Positions 49,391 through 61,400 of a stretch of 64,000 nt of DNA are shown here, one piece after another. The notes below the pieces were generated by a model that worked only from the letters and a program-made list of their open reading frames with translations, was not told where the DNA came from and made no database searches. The translations under genes and the position numbers were made by a program. Every line of letters starts with the position of its first letter. Position 1 is the first letter of the stretch. The stretch is from Cunninghamia lanceolata (Eukaryota; Streptophyta; Pinopsida; Cupressales; Cupressaceae): the NCBI GenBank assembly GCA_027924645.1, contig BSBN01000860.1:3720001-3784000 (forward strand), given 5' to 3'.

Positions 49391-50970
49391 TCATTGATGG
49401 AAAAATTACATGATGCAATTTTTCTTTCTCCCCCTTTTTGACATTTGATGACAAAGACTATTGTCTCCCCCTGAGAAAAATAACTCATAAATAACATTAG
49501 CAAGAGACTAGCAAATTATACTGATATCAACCAACTACTTACTTATTTCTTGGATCACAAACACTATCATTGACCTTGTTATCTTTCATACCAACCAAGA
49601 ATTGAGATATCACTTACCCAAATCATTGATACCACTAGTCCCTGAAAAATTTAAGGCACTAATCACTTTTGCAATTTGCTATTCTAAAACTTGTCTTGAA
49701 AGTTCTGTCCTTGTATATCTGCATATTGCACAACTTTTCAATTTGTGAGCAATAAGACACCATGAAGCATAGGACCTGAAAGCAACATCATTTGAGGCAC
49801 ACCAACCAAAACATCAAGCATTGTTATAAACTGCCCATAGACTGTACCAAACTCTTAGCACAATACCATTTCATGTCACAATACAAATATAAATATGAAG
49901 ATGAAAACTAACACCATTGAGATCCTCTAATTAATTCTTTTGACAAGCTGAAATCTAAGATACCTTTGCTATCAAATATAGACTCCTGATGACATCACTT
50001 GTGTTAGCAAAACAAACTTATCATGACAAACAATTCTTCCACAATCACCAACACTATTTGACCCAAATGAAAAATCACCAAGATCTCCCAAAGCATAAAG
50101 AATGAAATATGATTATGATGACTAAAAAAAATGTCTCGTTTGACATGACACATATAGCCTTGAGCTCCATGCAAAGTTATTATAAACACTTCAACACCCA
50201 TGATACACAATAATGTAGGCTCAACAAGTAACATTTTGATGATGAAGACAATTCATCATAATATACACAACTCATGATGGCCACTCTAGAGATGATCTTG
50301 CCAAGACTTCCATGATAGTGACAACAAGATCAATCAATCCTTTAACTGCCTTTGATTGAAGAACTTGATGAAATATAAGGCACCATGTTATAGCTTGAAG
50401 AAATTCAACATACACATACCTTTCTAAAACATATCATCAAAGAACATGTCAAATTATCACACCAAGAATCCTTCAAAATGATCATGACTTAACATCTAGT
50501 CCACCATCTTCTTTTGACACTATCTCCAATCCACCTGAAAGCTCCAATTCTCATGCAAGACACATAGATCAAATAACATGATCAAAATACATGAAGATTA
50601 ATATCAAGAACATTTGAACTGCAACATCATGAGAACTCAACCTTTGTAAGTACCAACAAGATATGAACATGATATAAAAAGATCATTTATAAACCAAGTC
50701 ACTCAACATCATCAAACTCTCTGTGCATTGAATCCCTGAACATCTTATCAACATCTTGTATGTAACATGAACCACTGATCACCTACATCACTAACATACA
50801 CTGAAGAGAAACATAGTTATAAACTCCATTATGAACTTCATTTCAACCATTATGAGGCAAGCATGATAAATAAGATCATCATATTGATAAGTATCAATTG
50901 ATCTTCTCCTGAAACTTCTTGGGGATAATTGATAGGACATGAACAACTCCCCCTTACTTCATGCTCTTAG
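49391..50970 (-). other. Non-coding 3' region of element D
   Basis: About 1.6 kb between the end of gag and the polypurine tract. No pol motif was seen on either strand; the open stretches (for example 50004-50234) are short and featureless. This is where an autonomous relative would carry pol. Confidence 0.75.
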
Positions 50971-52632
50971 TTATCCAACTAATGATGTAACTTGTGGAAG
51001 ATGCACAAGTTTAGGATTTGTCTTCTCATGACATTGTTTCTGCTTCCACACTTTTATAGGATCTTTCTTCCTCCAAACTTTTTTAGCCTCTTTCCATTTC
51101 CAACCTATCAAATCAAGTGATGCAATTCTTCCATACATTCTGCAACTATGTGCTTTATGACCAAATGAGTTGCACAAATAACAAACTATATCACAATCAT
51201 AATCAAATGACTGATAATACCTTTTTGACATCCCTTGAGCATTTATGTTATGCTTCCATGTAGGATCATTCCTTCTATCCATTTTGCAGTTCCTTTGAAT
51301 ATGACCAACATTATTGCAATTGTAACATACAAGATTAGTATTCCTTTTGCAATCAACTACTTTGTGGCCAAAGTGATTACAAGTATAACAATAACCATTA
51401 AATGAATAATTATACCTATACATATATACTTATATTACTGGAATATTTCTTCTTTGATTGTGCATTTTTACAAATTCATCTTTGGTCATCTCCTCAGCTT
51501 CACTTTTCTTTTTAACTTCAAGGGCAGCAACATGATGACTTAAATCAGTTTTCCTTCTAGGAGTCTCTTTGGCTTTGGAACACTCTCTTTCTTCATATCC
51601 TAAACTAGTTGTGTTCTGAGGATACTTTTGTTTACCCAACATCTCATGTAACTTGTATGTACTTTCTTCAAATTCTTGATACTTCTTGGACAAAACTTTG
51701 AGACCTTCATAATATTTTCTTAGATTGACAATTTCACCCTCTAATTTTAGATTTTCAATCCTTTTAACCTCAAGGTCAGATTTTGATATATCAGCTATCC
51801 TCTTAGCTTCCTCAATTTTAATCTTTAGTCTGATAATCAATTTGTCTGAATCATCAATATATGTCCTTAAACTCACAATCTAACATCTGGCCTCTTCAAG
51901 ATCTGAAGATACACTTTCAAGGTCTGAAAGTGCATTGTCTTTGGATTCTCTTTCTTGTTGTAGCTGCAATTTTAATTTCTGATTCTCCTTTTTATATTTC
52001 TTGAGTTCACTTAGAGCACATATGAGTTCTCCTTCAACATCAATTTCACATTCTTGTTCATCATACTCCTGATTATAATCACTCATCATGTGATCATCTT
52101 CTTTTGAATCAGATTGAACTTCATCTCCTTCATGTGAATGACTTCCATCATTCTCACCCTTTTCAGATAACAAGTTGTCCTTTTCTTCAAGTGTACCTCC
52201 TTGATAGATTCTTATCAATTCTCTCTAGGCATCCTGTGTTGTTTCACAATACAGAACTTTACAAGCAACTTCATTAGATAATCCTGATAGAATAGCTTTC
52301 TTTGCTGTATGATTGCATTTAAAAGCCTCTATGTTATTTGTAGAATTAGGTGATTGAGAAGAATTAAAATATCCATTCTCAATAGACATCCATACACCAT
52401 ACCCTAAATAGGATAAATAGACTTGCATTCTCATACACCAAACTGAGAAATCTGAACCATCAAAGAAAGGAGCTCCTGAAACCTTTTCCTCTAATTCAAT
52501 ACAAGATTCAACTTGTGAGACATTTCTATCAACAGGTTCTATACCAATATTTGAATTTGATAAAGATGGAGTCTTTTGACTAGTCCGAGACTTCACATTT
52601 TTCTTTTCTTTATTTCTTTTGCACTTACCCAT
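50971..52632 (-). pseudogene. gag: Element D copia-type Gag, three zinc knuckles
   Basis: One frame of about 553 codons from ATG 52630-52632 to a stop just below 50971, broken by only three nonsense codons (about 52222, 51877, 51427). The N-terminal part is Lys-rich, then APFFDGSDFSVWCMRMQVYL, a copia Gag start (DUF4219-like), and ETTQDA-RELIRIYQG (UBN2-like). The middle (about 51440-52150) is acidic then strongly coiled-coil. The C-terminal part has three CX2CX4HX4C knuckles: CYTCNHFGHKVVDC, CYNCNNVGHIQRNC and CYLCNSFGHKAHSC. Gag should bind and package the element RNA. One stop (QDA-stop-REL) is at a Trp position. It is the best-preserved long gene in the window. Confidence 0.9.
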
Positions 52633-52689
52633 GGTACTCCACTAACAGGACCTACCCGAACCTATTAGACTTCAAAAAGGGAACCTATG

Positions 52690-52700
52690 CTCTGATACCA
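52690..52700 (-). other. Primer binding site of element D
   Basis: Minus-strand TGGTATCAGAG (tRNA-iMet type), two bases from the 5' LTR at 52703. Confidence 0.9.
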
Positions 52701-52702
52701 CT

Positions 52703-54922
52703 TGTTGGAGTCCAGAACAACACTGAGAGGGGGGTGAATAAGTGTTGTATAAATTTTACAATTTTTACACCTTTTGACTTACAGGATAAAGAGAGAGAAA
52801 AACATCAATGATTTGTTAACACCCATATGCACAATTATAATATTGAAGGCATGAAATATACGAACACATGAAGACACACAAGATATGAGACCAAGACACA
52901 AAAGATTATATGAGAGGAAAACCCTCTTGGGGTAGAAAAACCTCTCAAAATTGCCTCACTGGCTTATTCAAACCTCACTAGTTATAACAAGGTCTCACTA
53001 ACCATTCAAGCCTCACTGGCTGCAAAGAGGAATCATTGACCAACAAAGCCTCACTGACACATAAAGCTTCACTGGTTTCTCACAAACACTTTGGGTGCAC
53101 ATACAAATCTTATCAGGGGATTACCCTGTTTCAATCAAGTACAAAACCTTATACCTCCCCTTTTTTATTTTCACAACAAATTCATTTCAAAAATTACATT
53201 CTTCAACCTCTACAAAATAAACAAATTGATGTCTTCTTTGATGTTAACTAAATCACCAAATCACCATTTGATATCTGCACAATCCTTCAATAATTTCTTT
53301 AATGTATTCTTGGTCACAATTTCAATGTTTGCAAAAGGGCCATCTCTGCAAAAGAAACACATCATAAATACAAATTATCTCTGTAAAATAATTCATCCCT
53401 ACAAAATAAGTCATCTCTGCAATATTCTTGAAGCCATCTCTACAAAACATAATCTCACAATATCATGATTCATCTCTACATATTTCATGACACACACCCA
53501 CCCATCAATCTGGAACCTACAAAAATAAATCATACAAATCTTCTTCAAAACCCTTCATATACCTCTTCCATCTGATAACAAATTCATCTCCTTTATTTTT
53601 ATTTTTCATTTTCTTCATCTCAAAACACTTCAACTTCTTCTCAATCAATCTAAAAAAAAACATCTTCAAACATAATAAGATCATATAAAAATAAACTTTC
53701 AAAATCAATTCTCATTCTCTGTAAATATCTCAAAAAATTTCTTTTATGTCTTCCATAAAAAAATCTTCACTCAATTTTCTTAAACATTCTGCCCTCATCC
53801 TCTTCTCACAAAAGAAGATTATCAAAAAAACTTTCCCTCTTAACAAATGCCATGAGGATAGAATAAAATCCTTTTTTTTAGAAATCTTCTAAAAAGAATC
53901 CCTAAAAAATTGCTTTTAAAAACTCCAACTTTATGCCTTTTAAATTGATCCCATATTTTATGCCTTTTAAACTCCTTGAAAAAAACATTTAGACTTCATT
54001 TGATGGCATTTAAAAAACCAATTTTTTTTTTCTAAAAACAAGATAAAGCCATTTATATGGCTTGTTGATCGGGCTCTCCATTTTAAACAAAGCATATTCA
54101 ATACTTAAAAAAAAACCATCTCCACTTTAAACGAAGTCCATCGAATATGTGACTTTCAAATATATTTTCAAGCAATCATGACCGATGTCAAATAAAGGTC
54201 TTCGAATGATTTTTATAAAACATGCTCCCCTTCGAATATGCATGATGCTTTTTGCAAATTGAGGTCTGCATAAATTAAATACAAAACTTTGTATAAATTG
54301 AGCTCCCATTAAATAAGGGTCTTCACAAAAACTGCCATGAGAAAGATCATGCCTGAACACATGAGTCTAAGGATGAACTTGAATAACTTGCATAGTTTTA
54401 TCCAAGATAACTTAGTCAACATATCATCTTAAATTCACAACAAACATATGAAGACTCCTGATCTCTGACCTTATGCAAGATTCACATCAATGAACAACAT
54501 GTGTGAATCCAATGGAGTGTATACTTTATGAGCATGAACACAACATTGTCAAAATATGAACTCAAGTATATGAACTCCTGAAATGTGACCATGAAACCAT
54601 GAACATCAACAATACTTGAACTTCCTGAAATGATTAACACAAACAAGTTAGCATCAAACATCACTTAACCAAATCCTTCAAACACCACTGCATGAGATCT
54701 ACATAACATGACCCAACACAAACAAGTATGAACCAGTCATAAACATGGTGATAAAAAATAAACCAATATGAACACCAAACAAGTTAGAACATGAGAAACC
54801 ATTCTGAGACAAACATGAAGATATCTTGATGACATCTCTTATCAATCACTGATCTTGATGACATGGACAGCTCCTGTCAATACCAACACCTTTTTGACAT
54901 CATTAACAATCTACTTTCATCA
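52703..54922 (-). repeat. 5' LTR of element D
   Basis: 2220 bp, edges TGTTGGAGTC and CTTTCATCA on the plus strand. Followed by target duplication TATAG and the rest of the element C integrase. Confidence 0.94.
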
Positions 54923-55549
54923 TATAGAACTACCTGGAAGACAACTATAGGGTTTACACCTTATGAGTTGGTCTATGGCAAGACAATAGTCCTGCCTATA
55001 GAATTTGAATACAAAACCTTGAGGACAATAGTGGAATTAGGGATGGATTTGACTACAGCTCAACAGGACAGACTATAACATTTGAATGTGCTGGATGAAA
55101 TTAGGTTAGAATCCATCCATCACACAAAGGTCATACAGAAACAAAGAGCCAAATGGCATGACAAGTACATCAAGACTAAAGAATTGACCGTTGGTGATTG
55201 GGCACTACTCTATGATTTAAGATACAAGGACTTCAAGGGTAAGCTTCAGTCTCGTTGGTTGGGACCCTATGAAATTAAACATTTGTTTCCTAATGGTGCA
55301 ATCCAATTACAGACCATTGATGAGGTTTGGTTTTCATTGCTAGTAAATGGACATGGGTTGAAACTGTCTAAGAAGCCACTTCAGAAGGATGACTTTCTTG
55401 CTTCTCTAGCTACTCAGTATGGTACTCCTGACACTCTTGATGAAGGTTCTATAACACCAGCTGATACAGCATCAGATGATGATCCACCATTCCTGTCTAG
55501 TGATGAAAAGGTTGAGTTGCAATACTCAACCCCTATCGCTGAGACCTAA
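54923..55549 (+). pseudogene. pol: Element C integrase, C-terminal part
   Basis: Continues the gene cut at 47165: the segment TTWKTTIGFTPYELVYGK follows directly in frame once D and one TATAG are removed. Further on are KWHDKYIKTKELTVGDWALL and SRWLGPYEIKHLFPNGAIQL, the usual C-terminal DNA-binding tail of Athila/Tat integrases. A TAA at 55078-55080 is at a Gln position. The pol frame ends at TAA 55547-55549 in an acidic tail (TASDDDPPFLSSDEK). Confidence 0.92.
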
Positions 55550-56445
55550 TTTTTCATGCTTTAAACATCACATGCACATATAGCACATTATCCATGATGA
55601 CCATAGTCAACTTCAGAGGGACCTATTTTTCACTCTCAGAGGAACCTATTTTTAACATGTTGTAGGGACCTGTTGCAGTTGGGACCTGGTATGATGTTTC
55701 TGTACACATTTGATCGGGACCTGTACTGCGGATGCCCATAGCAACAAGTGTCTGTGGAATTTTTCAACACTTTGGCAACATTCCATTCTTCTTCCCGCAC
55801 ATTTCATTCTTTCTACACATGCTTCATCCATTTTCAATAATCCAACGGTTGCAGCATGCTTGTTCAAATCCCATTCCCAAGTTGTTACATCAACTGTTGC
55901 CATCTGTCACATCGCATCAATTCTGACATACCCGCCACCCTCCCATCTACTCTAAGCATATCACTCTGCTCATGCCTAATAAATTCTAAGTTCATGATCT
56001 CTAGTTCCAAGGCTCACCTCTCAATGCATGCACATAAGGTAACCTTTAATGATTAACTTAAAATTTCTATTTATATTCATTATTACTTGTGTTTATTTCA
56101 TGCATGCGGCAATATATCACCCTTTCAATGTAATCATTACTCTTTCATCCCTGCAAATTCATTTGTGAAGTGTGGTCACTTCACCTTTCAGTTGGGGGGA
56201 GGGGTATATGGTTAATCATTTTTTATTTTTGCCACCAAGTTTTTAGAAGTTGTCAAGGTTTTCATGTGCCATTTTCCATGATAGTCGACCTGCCCTAAAT
56301 TGTGAGCTTGTAGTTTCCCTGTGAGTGAGCTGAAATTTCAAAATTTTTAATATCGAAGAGCTCTAAAAGCTACAGTTGGGGGGGGGGGAGAATTGAAAGG
56401 TAGTCTTCTGAAGATGGTAAAATTGAAATTAGGTAGAATTAAGAA
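55550..56445. other. Element C spacer between pol and second ORF
   Basis: About 0.9 kb with no supported coding frame. It holds two purine/G tracts that resemble the 3' polypurine tract of the element: GTTGGGGGGAGGGG at 56191-56204 and a run of 11 G's after CAGTT at 56378-56388. Such internal tracts occur in the Tat/Athila group; function here is inference. Confidence 0.6.
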
Positions 56446-59070
56446 TTGATAAGAGTGCAGAATGCAGGTGCAATGGGGGGTGATGTCATCAGAAGAGAGC
56501 CATCGGTGCATAAGGAGATATTAGAGGATGTATTTGTTCTACCACTCTTTACCAGAGTGGGGTGGTTAGACTATTTTTTGAAATTAACGGAGTATGATAA
56601 TGAAATGGAAAGGGATTTTACAGCAATGTTGTAGTATGACGAAGCCACAGTCAGGGGATTGGTCGTGGATGCCTCTAAAATAGCCATTGCCCAAGTCACC
56701 AGTTTACCACGTACAGGGTCTAAGTATCTAGCCCGTACTGATGCAGCTATGGTGAGGGAAGAATTTTGTGAGCACGGTGAGAACCTAGACTTGACCACAC
56801 AAGGTACAAAAAGATTATCCCTTCCATTCTTTTGGGGGAAGTGTGCTTCATATAGTATCAATTATATTACCTATGATGGTCGACATAAATTGTTGTATAC
56901 TACACACTTTAAGTTGTTGAATCACCCACGTCATGACAAACTGGTTAATGATCCCAATTATCTTTATAATATTTTGAAAAGAATGGCATTTGAGTATTAG
57001 AAAAGGAAAATAGAGACTACATTGTCTCATCATTGTTTGATAGCTCTGTTGGTTAAAAGGAGTTTGAGAATTCAACACCCACAGGTTAATTGGGATGCTT
57101 TTAAACAATGCAAGGATATTTTAGAATTATTGGAAGTAGATGAACCTCAACTAGAACCTGATGTTGAACCAGATGTTGGACTTGAAGTAGAACCCAAAGT
57201 TTAACCTGAACAGGAAGAGCCACAGGAGGAAATTCCTCTAGAAACTAGGCTTGTGACAATAGAAGAACCCTCACCTCCTAACCCTAAACCTATGAGAGGA
57301 GCTATGAGAAGTGATGCTTCTACTTCTTCTAAGAAGAAGAAGGGTAAGAAGAATGTGAAGAAGCATAACAGTGTTGAGAAAGAGAAGGGTGCAGGGGAGA
57401 GAAAGGATAAGAAGAAGAGAAAAAAGAGAAAAAGTGAAGAGAAGCCATAAACTATCACACCTAGGCATTCAGGAAGGATGAAGAGGTAGGATGTGGGAAA
57501 AATAGTTGATGAGGAACAAGGGGAAGCAGAAAAGGAAGAAGCATAGCAGCAACAAGATCTAACATTGTTGGACACAACTTTAGAAAAGGAAGGAAATGCC
57601 CCTGAGAATGCTCCTACTAATGCCAGTATACCTGCTAAATGAAGAAGGTATGTTTCTTCATCCTCTAGTAGTGATTCAGAAGACATTTTCATTGCAAAGA
57701 AGATGGGAAAATCAGTTCCTAATAGCCCTTCTAAAGAAATTTTTGATGTTATTGAAAATAAGGATGAAAGTTTTGATTGTGGAAAAGAAAAAGAGTTGTT
57801 TGAAGATAGAAATATAAGGTAAGAACTTTAAGAATCCCTAGAAAGGATAAAACAATTATAAGAACAAGTGAAACAGTATGGGGAAAAGGATAGGGAAAAA
57901 GAGATAAGAATATAAGAGTTGGAGGAGAAAATTCACACTTATGGTCATGGAACCAATATGGATCTATTGGCATAGGTGGTTGAGAGTAAAATGGAAAATG
58001 AGGGAAGAGAAGTACCAATTCTACAGCCTCCTGTAATAAGACCTCCAACATGACTCACTGTTCTATCTTTGGGTTTTGACTTGGTGAAGTTCAACAATAA
58101 ATTCAAGCAAGAAAAGGAAAACTGGGAGAAAGAGAAACAAATTCTTAATGCATCATTAGAAAGTAAAAATTCTGAATTAAAAAGGGTGGAAGGGAAGCTG
58201 ACAGAGTAATTGACAGAGAAATTCAAATCATTGAATGTAGACCCCCACTGAGAGTTTATGCACTGCTTCTTAAAGAAAAATTTCTGAGTTTTTAGTTTAA
58301 TAGATTCATTAATTATCAGTCTATTTCTATCTATTCAAGGCATAATTTTTTCTAGTTATTTCAAGAAGTTAGTCTGGAGGAACAAGACCATTTATGTGAA
58401 TATTGTTTGCACAATTACTTGATGACAGAAGATACAGAGTGGAACCCCTTAATTTATGTTGGTGATTTTCAAGTGAGAGCACTGTTATCTTACTTCAAGA
58501 ATGAGTAGCTTAGAGGGGAACTGATGGATAGGTATGAGGAACAAGAAAAGAAAGTACCACTGTAGATTAGGAAAGAATCCTTAAATCCTAATGTTATCCT
58601 GATCCAATGGTTAACACTCCTCTCTCATAAGGGTCCAGGTAAAGTAATTATGGATTTAAGAATCAGGGATTATAGAAGGATACAACAGGTAGCAGTGTCT
58701 ATTATTCAGAATTGCAAGAGGTATGTGCAGAGCAGATGGGATAGTTTGACCCCAGAATTGTAGAAGAAAGAGCCTCACTCTTTCCACAATTTCATGAATA
58801 TGTTTGAGAGATTGCGAGGGTACATCTAGATCTCAGAGCAAAGAGGAGTGGCATGGCTACCCCTTACTTATCACCCTCCTATTCTCCTTTATCCAGTTCC
58901 ATACTGGGCAGGAGGAAGAAGTGATCAGTGTAGGAGTGCAGAGTCAATCAGGATGGATAGAATTGCATGCTATAATGGTTTTTATCTCAAGCAGGGACAT
59001 GGTGTCAGAGAAGATGTGGACCTTAGGCAAATTACTTTGCATTATAATCTTTTCCCCAAGGTGTTTACTT
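56446..59070 (+). pseudogene. Element C second ORF in env-like position
   Basis: A reading frame of about 600 codons runs from about 56446 to 58250 in a single phase with many stops, mostly TAG/TAA. A second block of about 235 codons (58362-59072) lies in another phase after a possible splice acceptor near 58350. The N-terminal part (RVGWLDYFLKL, RDFTAML-YDEATVRGLVVD, SLPFFWGKCASYSINYI) resembles, from memory, the 'putative plant transposon protein' domain found near Athila elements. The middle is Glu/Lys-rich with polylysine runs (57325-57450), then coiled-coil. The last block has HLCEYCLHNYL and VILIQWLTLLS. No signal peptide or fusion peptide was seen, so an envelope role is not supported. 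Confidence 0.7.
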
Positions 59071-59102
59071 GAGTGTTTTTGCTTGAGGTCGAGCAAAAGT
59101 CT

Positions 59103-59115
59103 AGTTGGGGGGAAA
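59103..59115 (+). other. 3' polypurine tract of element C
   Basis: AGTTGGGGGGAAA abuts the 3' LTR start TGATGGG. This is the expected plus-strand primer. Confidence 0.85.
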
Positions 59116-60493
59116 TGATGGGTTCAAATATTGGCTTCTTTTATGTTATTTTTATATGCTTTCAGACTTTATGCCTATGATATTCCAGATACTTTTCCAA
59201 GACATTACCATCATAATATGTTGTTTTTATATATTCTGCAAACCTTGAACCTATTCTGTCAAATATGAACATGGTGATAATATTTGTCAATTGAATGAGT
59301 TAGACATGAGTATGTATGCATATAGATGAGATTTTATAGTTTAATTATAAAGGTTATTTGCATGCATATGTTCTATGAATTAACCCCTGTGCAGCAACGA
59401 GTATGTGGCATCGAGGAGAGGAGAATTCACAGCACATTGCAAAACAGGGCATTAAAGGAAGTCACAGTCAAACGCCAACTAAAGCTAAATGTGATCATTA
59501 TGGAAGAATAAATATAGAAGAAGAAGACTTGTTCTAGGTTTCTAATCACAACTCATATGTTTCATATATGAGCCATTGTATAGGAATTTCTGTTTGAATA
59601 GGACTCTGCTTCCTCTGTTTAGTTAGATTAATAAATTGATCTCAAACCTGTACCCTGATATCTAGGGATGGATTGATGATCAAAAGTAGTTGGTAGTTAC
59701 ATAACACTCTCCCATTTTTTTATAAGTTAGGAGGGATGAGTTTGATGTCAAGTTAGTTCTTTTTCCAAGTTACTTCATTTTATATTTGCCCAGCTGTTAC
59801 TCTATTTTTCTATGTTTGAAGATCTAGACATGTTTTATTGAATACAATATGAGAAGATCTTGTTTATGATATGAATTGAATACAATTATGTGTTATAAGA
59901 ATGCATGAGAATCTGACATAGATTTGATTTCTAGTTAAGTGAGATAGTCCCCTGAGCTGGCCACTCAAGGTACTCGTCTTGACTTCATCTATTTCCTTAT
60001 TTATTTATGCATTTCTAGTTAAAGTTGTTTCTTTGATATTTTATAAATTGCATTGTGAGTTCAGTAAAATATTTTGATTACTATTTCCAGTAGCTGTGAT
60101 TCATTAATGAGTGCATGCTTTGCTTACTATAAGTCCTCCAGAGGTTAGTGTTAGTTCTTTTATCATTATGGATATTTTGATTTAATTCTATAATTACCTG
60201 TTGAATACAGTTATCTACAGCTTATGCTATAGGTACCTGTAGCCACTGGGTTTTGTAGTTGTTTTTACTATTTTTGTATATTTCTAAGAATTCCAGCCAA
60301 GTAGAATACTTTAGGCAGGGTTGGATAAGATAGTTTAGGATAGATATGAGTCTTGGAGGCACATCCAGTGCAAGTGCCATCATAAGCTTACGCTCCTTGG
60401 TTGATAATTTAATGTAGGAATGCAATAATAGAGTGGATTGCTTAGATAGGTTTACCCCTGAATTATGCTAAGTCTACAATGCATTAGTTTTCC
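59116..60493 (+). repeat. 3' LTR of element C
   Basis: Pairs with 39630-41011 and is similar up to GCATTAGTTTTCC. The final CTCTACA of the 5' LTR is not present, so the outer edge is approximate and may have lost a few bases. Confidence 0.88.
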
Positions 60494-60785
60494 CTTTTGA
60501 AACTCAAAATACAATAAATTGCAGTTGATAACATAGCTTCCAAAGATCATTCAAAAACCAAGCACTCTAAATTGAGAAGACTCAACTCAGACAATGTCCA
60601 AGCTTTGAGTTAACTACCCCTTCATGATGTGGGCACCCAAGATGGCTAAAAATGGCTGTGCCAGTTCATCAAACATATCACCAAATAAAAGCAACAACAA
60701 ATACTCTTCCAATTGGGCGTCCATATTTGCCCAATGACTTTCTGTTGACTGAAGTGATCAATGCACATCAATTTCATGCAAACAA
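60494..60785. other. No gene seen
   Basis: Right flank of element C. No continuation of the left flank (38822-39629) or of element B was recognised. Confidence 0.5.
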
Positions 60786-61400
60786 CATGCAAGATTGATG
60801 TACCTAAGGTTATTCTGAATTATCTTGTTCTATACATGCAAGTGACATGCAAACACCGGATCCAACATGCAACTGATATCGATTACCTAAAACACTGAGA
60901 TGTACCATCCTACAACTTTTGGTAGTTGGAGTGTCCTGTAAGTAATATCTTAAAACTGACATGCAACTGACATGCATGCATTTTCAACAACATGCAACTG
61001 ATACCCATTTCCTGAATCACTGAGATGTACCATCTTGCAAGTTTATAGAGTTGGAGAGTTCTGCAAGTAAAATCACAAAACTAACATGCAACTACATGCA
61101 AGATCATATAATTGACATGCAACAACATGCAAGGTCATACAAGTCCATAGGAGTGACATGCAACAACATGCAATCACATGCAAGTGACATGCAACAAGAT
61201 GTAAGCACATGCAAGTGACATTCAACAACATGCAAACCCATAGGAGCAATTTGCAACAACATGCAACAACATGCAAGTACATGTAAGTACATGCAAAAAA
61301 CATGCAACAACATGCAACAATATGCAAGTACATGCAAGTAACATGCAAAAACATGCAAGTCCATGCAAGGTATTCTGACCACATGCAAGCAATATCTAAT
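60786..61400. repeat. ACATGCAA-rich degenerate repeat
   Basis: The octamer ACATGCAA or CATGCAAC occurs dozens of times, sparsely from 60786 and densely from 61083 to 61400, with spacer words AGTG, CAAC and AGTAC. A larger block (AACATGCAACTGATA...CTGAGATGTACCATC) occurs twice, near 60868 and 60989. Minus-strand open frames here (Cys/Met/Leu/His-rich) are by-products. Confidence 0.88.

Larger units (their letters stand above)
47166..54922 (-). mobile_element. Element D: Gag-only LTR retrotransposon
   Basis: 7757 bp inserted into the integrase gene of element C, flanked by the target duplication TATAG (47161-47165 and 54923-54927). LTRs 47166-49377 and 52703-54922. Primer site and polypurine tract place it on the minus strand. 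The internal 3.3 kb encodes a copia-type Gag and no protease, integrase or RT. This is the plan of non-autonomous elements described as TR-GAG. Removing D plus one target copy (7762 bases) leaves 55082 in exactly the frame of 46750. Confidence 0.95.
39630..60493 (+). mobile_element. Element C: Athila-like gypsy with nested inserts
   Basis: LTRs at 39630-41011 and 59116-~60493 start TGATGGGTTCAAATATTGG. The primer site TGGCACCATTGCCGAGGA is of the TGGCGCCGTTGCCGGGGA type found in Athila/Tat elements. Order: gag, protease (DLGA type), RT, RNase H, integrase, then a second long reading frame before the 3' LTR. It is interrupted by a hairpin DNA element (42322-43295) and by element D (47166-54922). 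Without these it would be about 12.1 kb. A clean target duplication was not found; the last few bases of the 3' LTR differ from the 5' LTR. Confidence 0.92.

Noticed and set aside
50971..52632. Host zinc-knuckle RNA-binding protein gene
   Set aside because: It lies between matched LTRs, next to a primer site and with copia Gag signatures, so it is element D's Gag.
13764..52700. tRNA genes suggested by TGGTATCAGAG matches
   Set aside because: Only 11-base primer-site matches next to LTRs at three sites (13764, 32786, 52690); no cloverleaf around them.
57201..57692. 163-codon minus-strand frame with hydrophobic, signal-like stretch
   Set aside because: It is the antisense of the Lys/Glu-rich part of the element C second ORF; poly-Lys codons read as Phe/Leu/Ser on the reverse strand.
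13949..59070. TAG/TAA read as Gln (alternative genetic code)
   Set aside because: TGA at expected Arg/Trp positions, mutated catalytic residues and frameshifts occur too, so mutational decay explains the data; the element types are those of land plants.
56446..59070. Retroviral envelope gene in element C
   Set aside because: No signal peptide, glycoprotein pattern or transmembrane anchor visible; the position alone is not enough.
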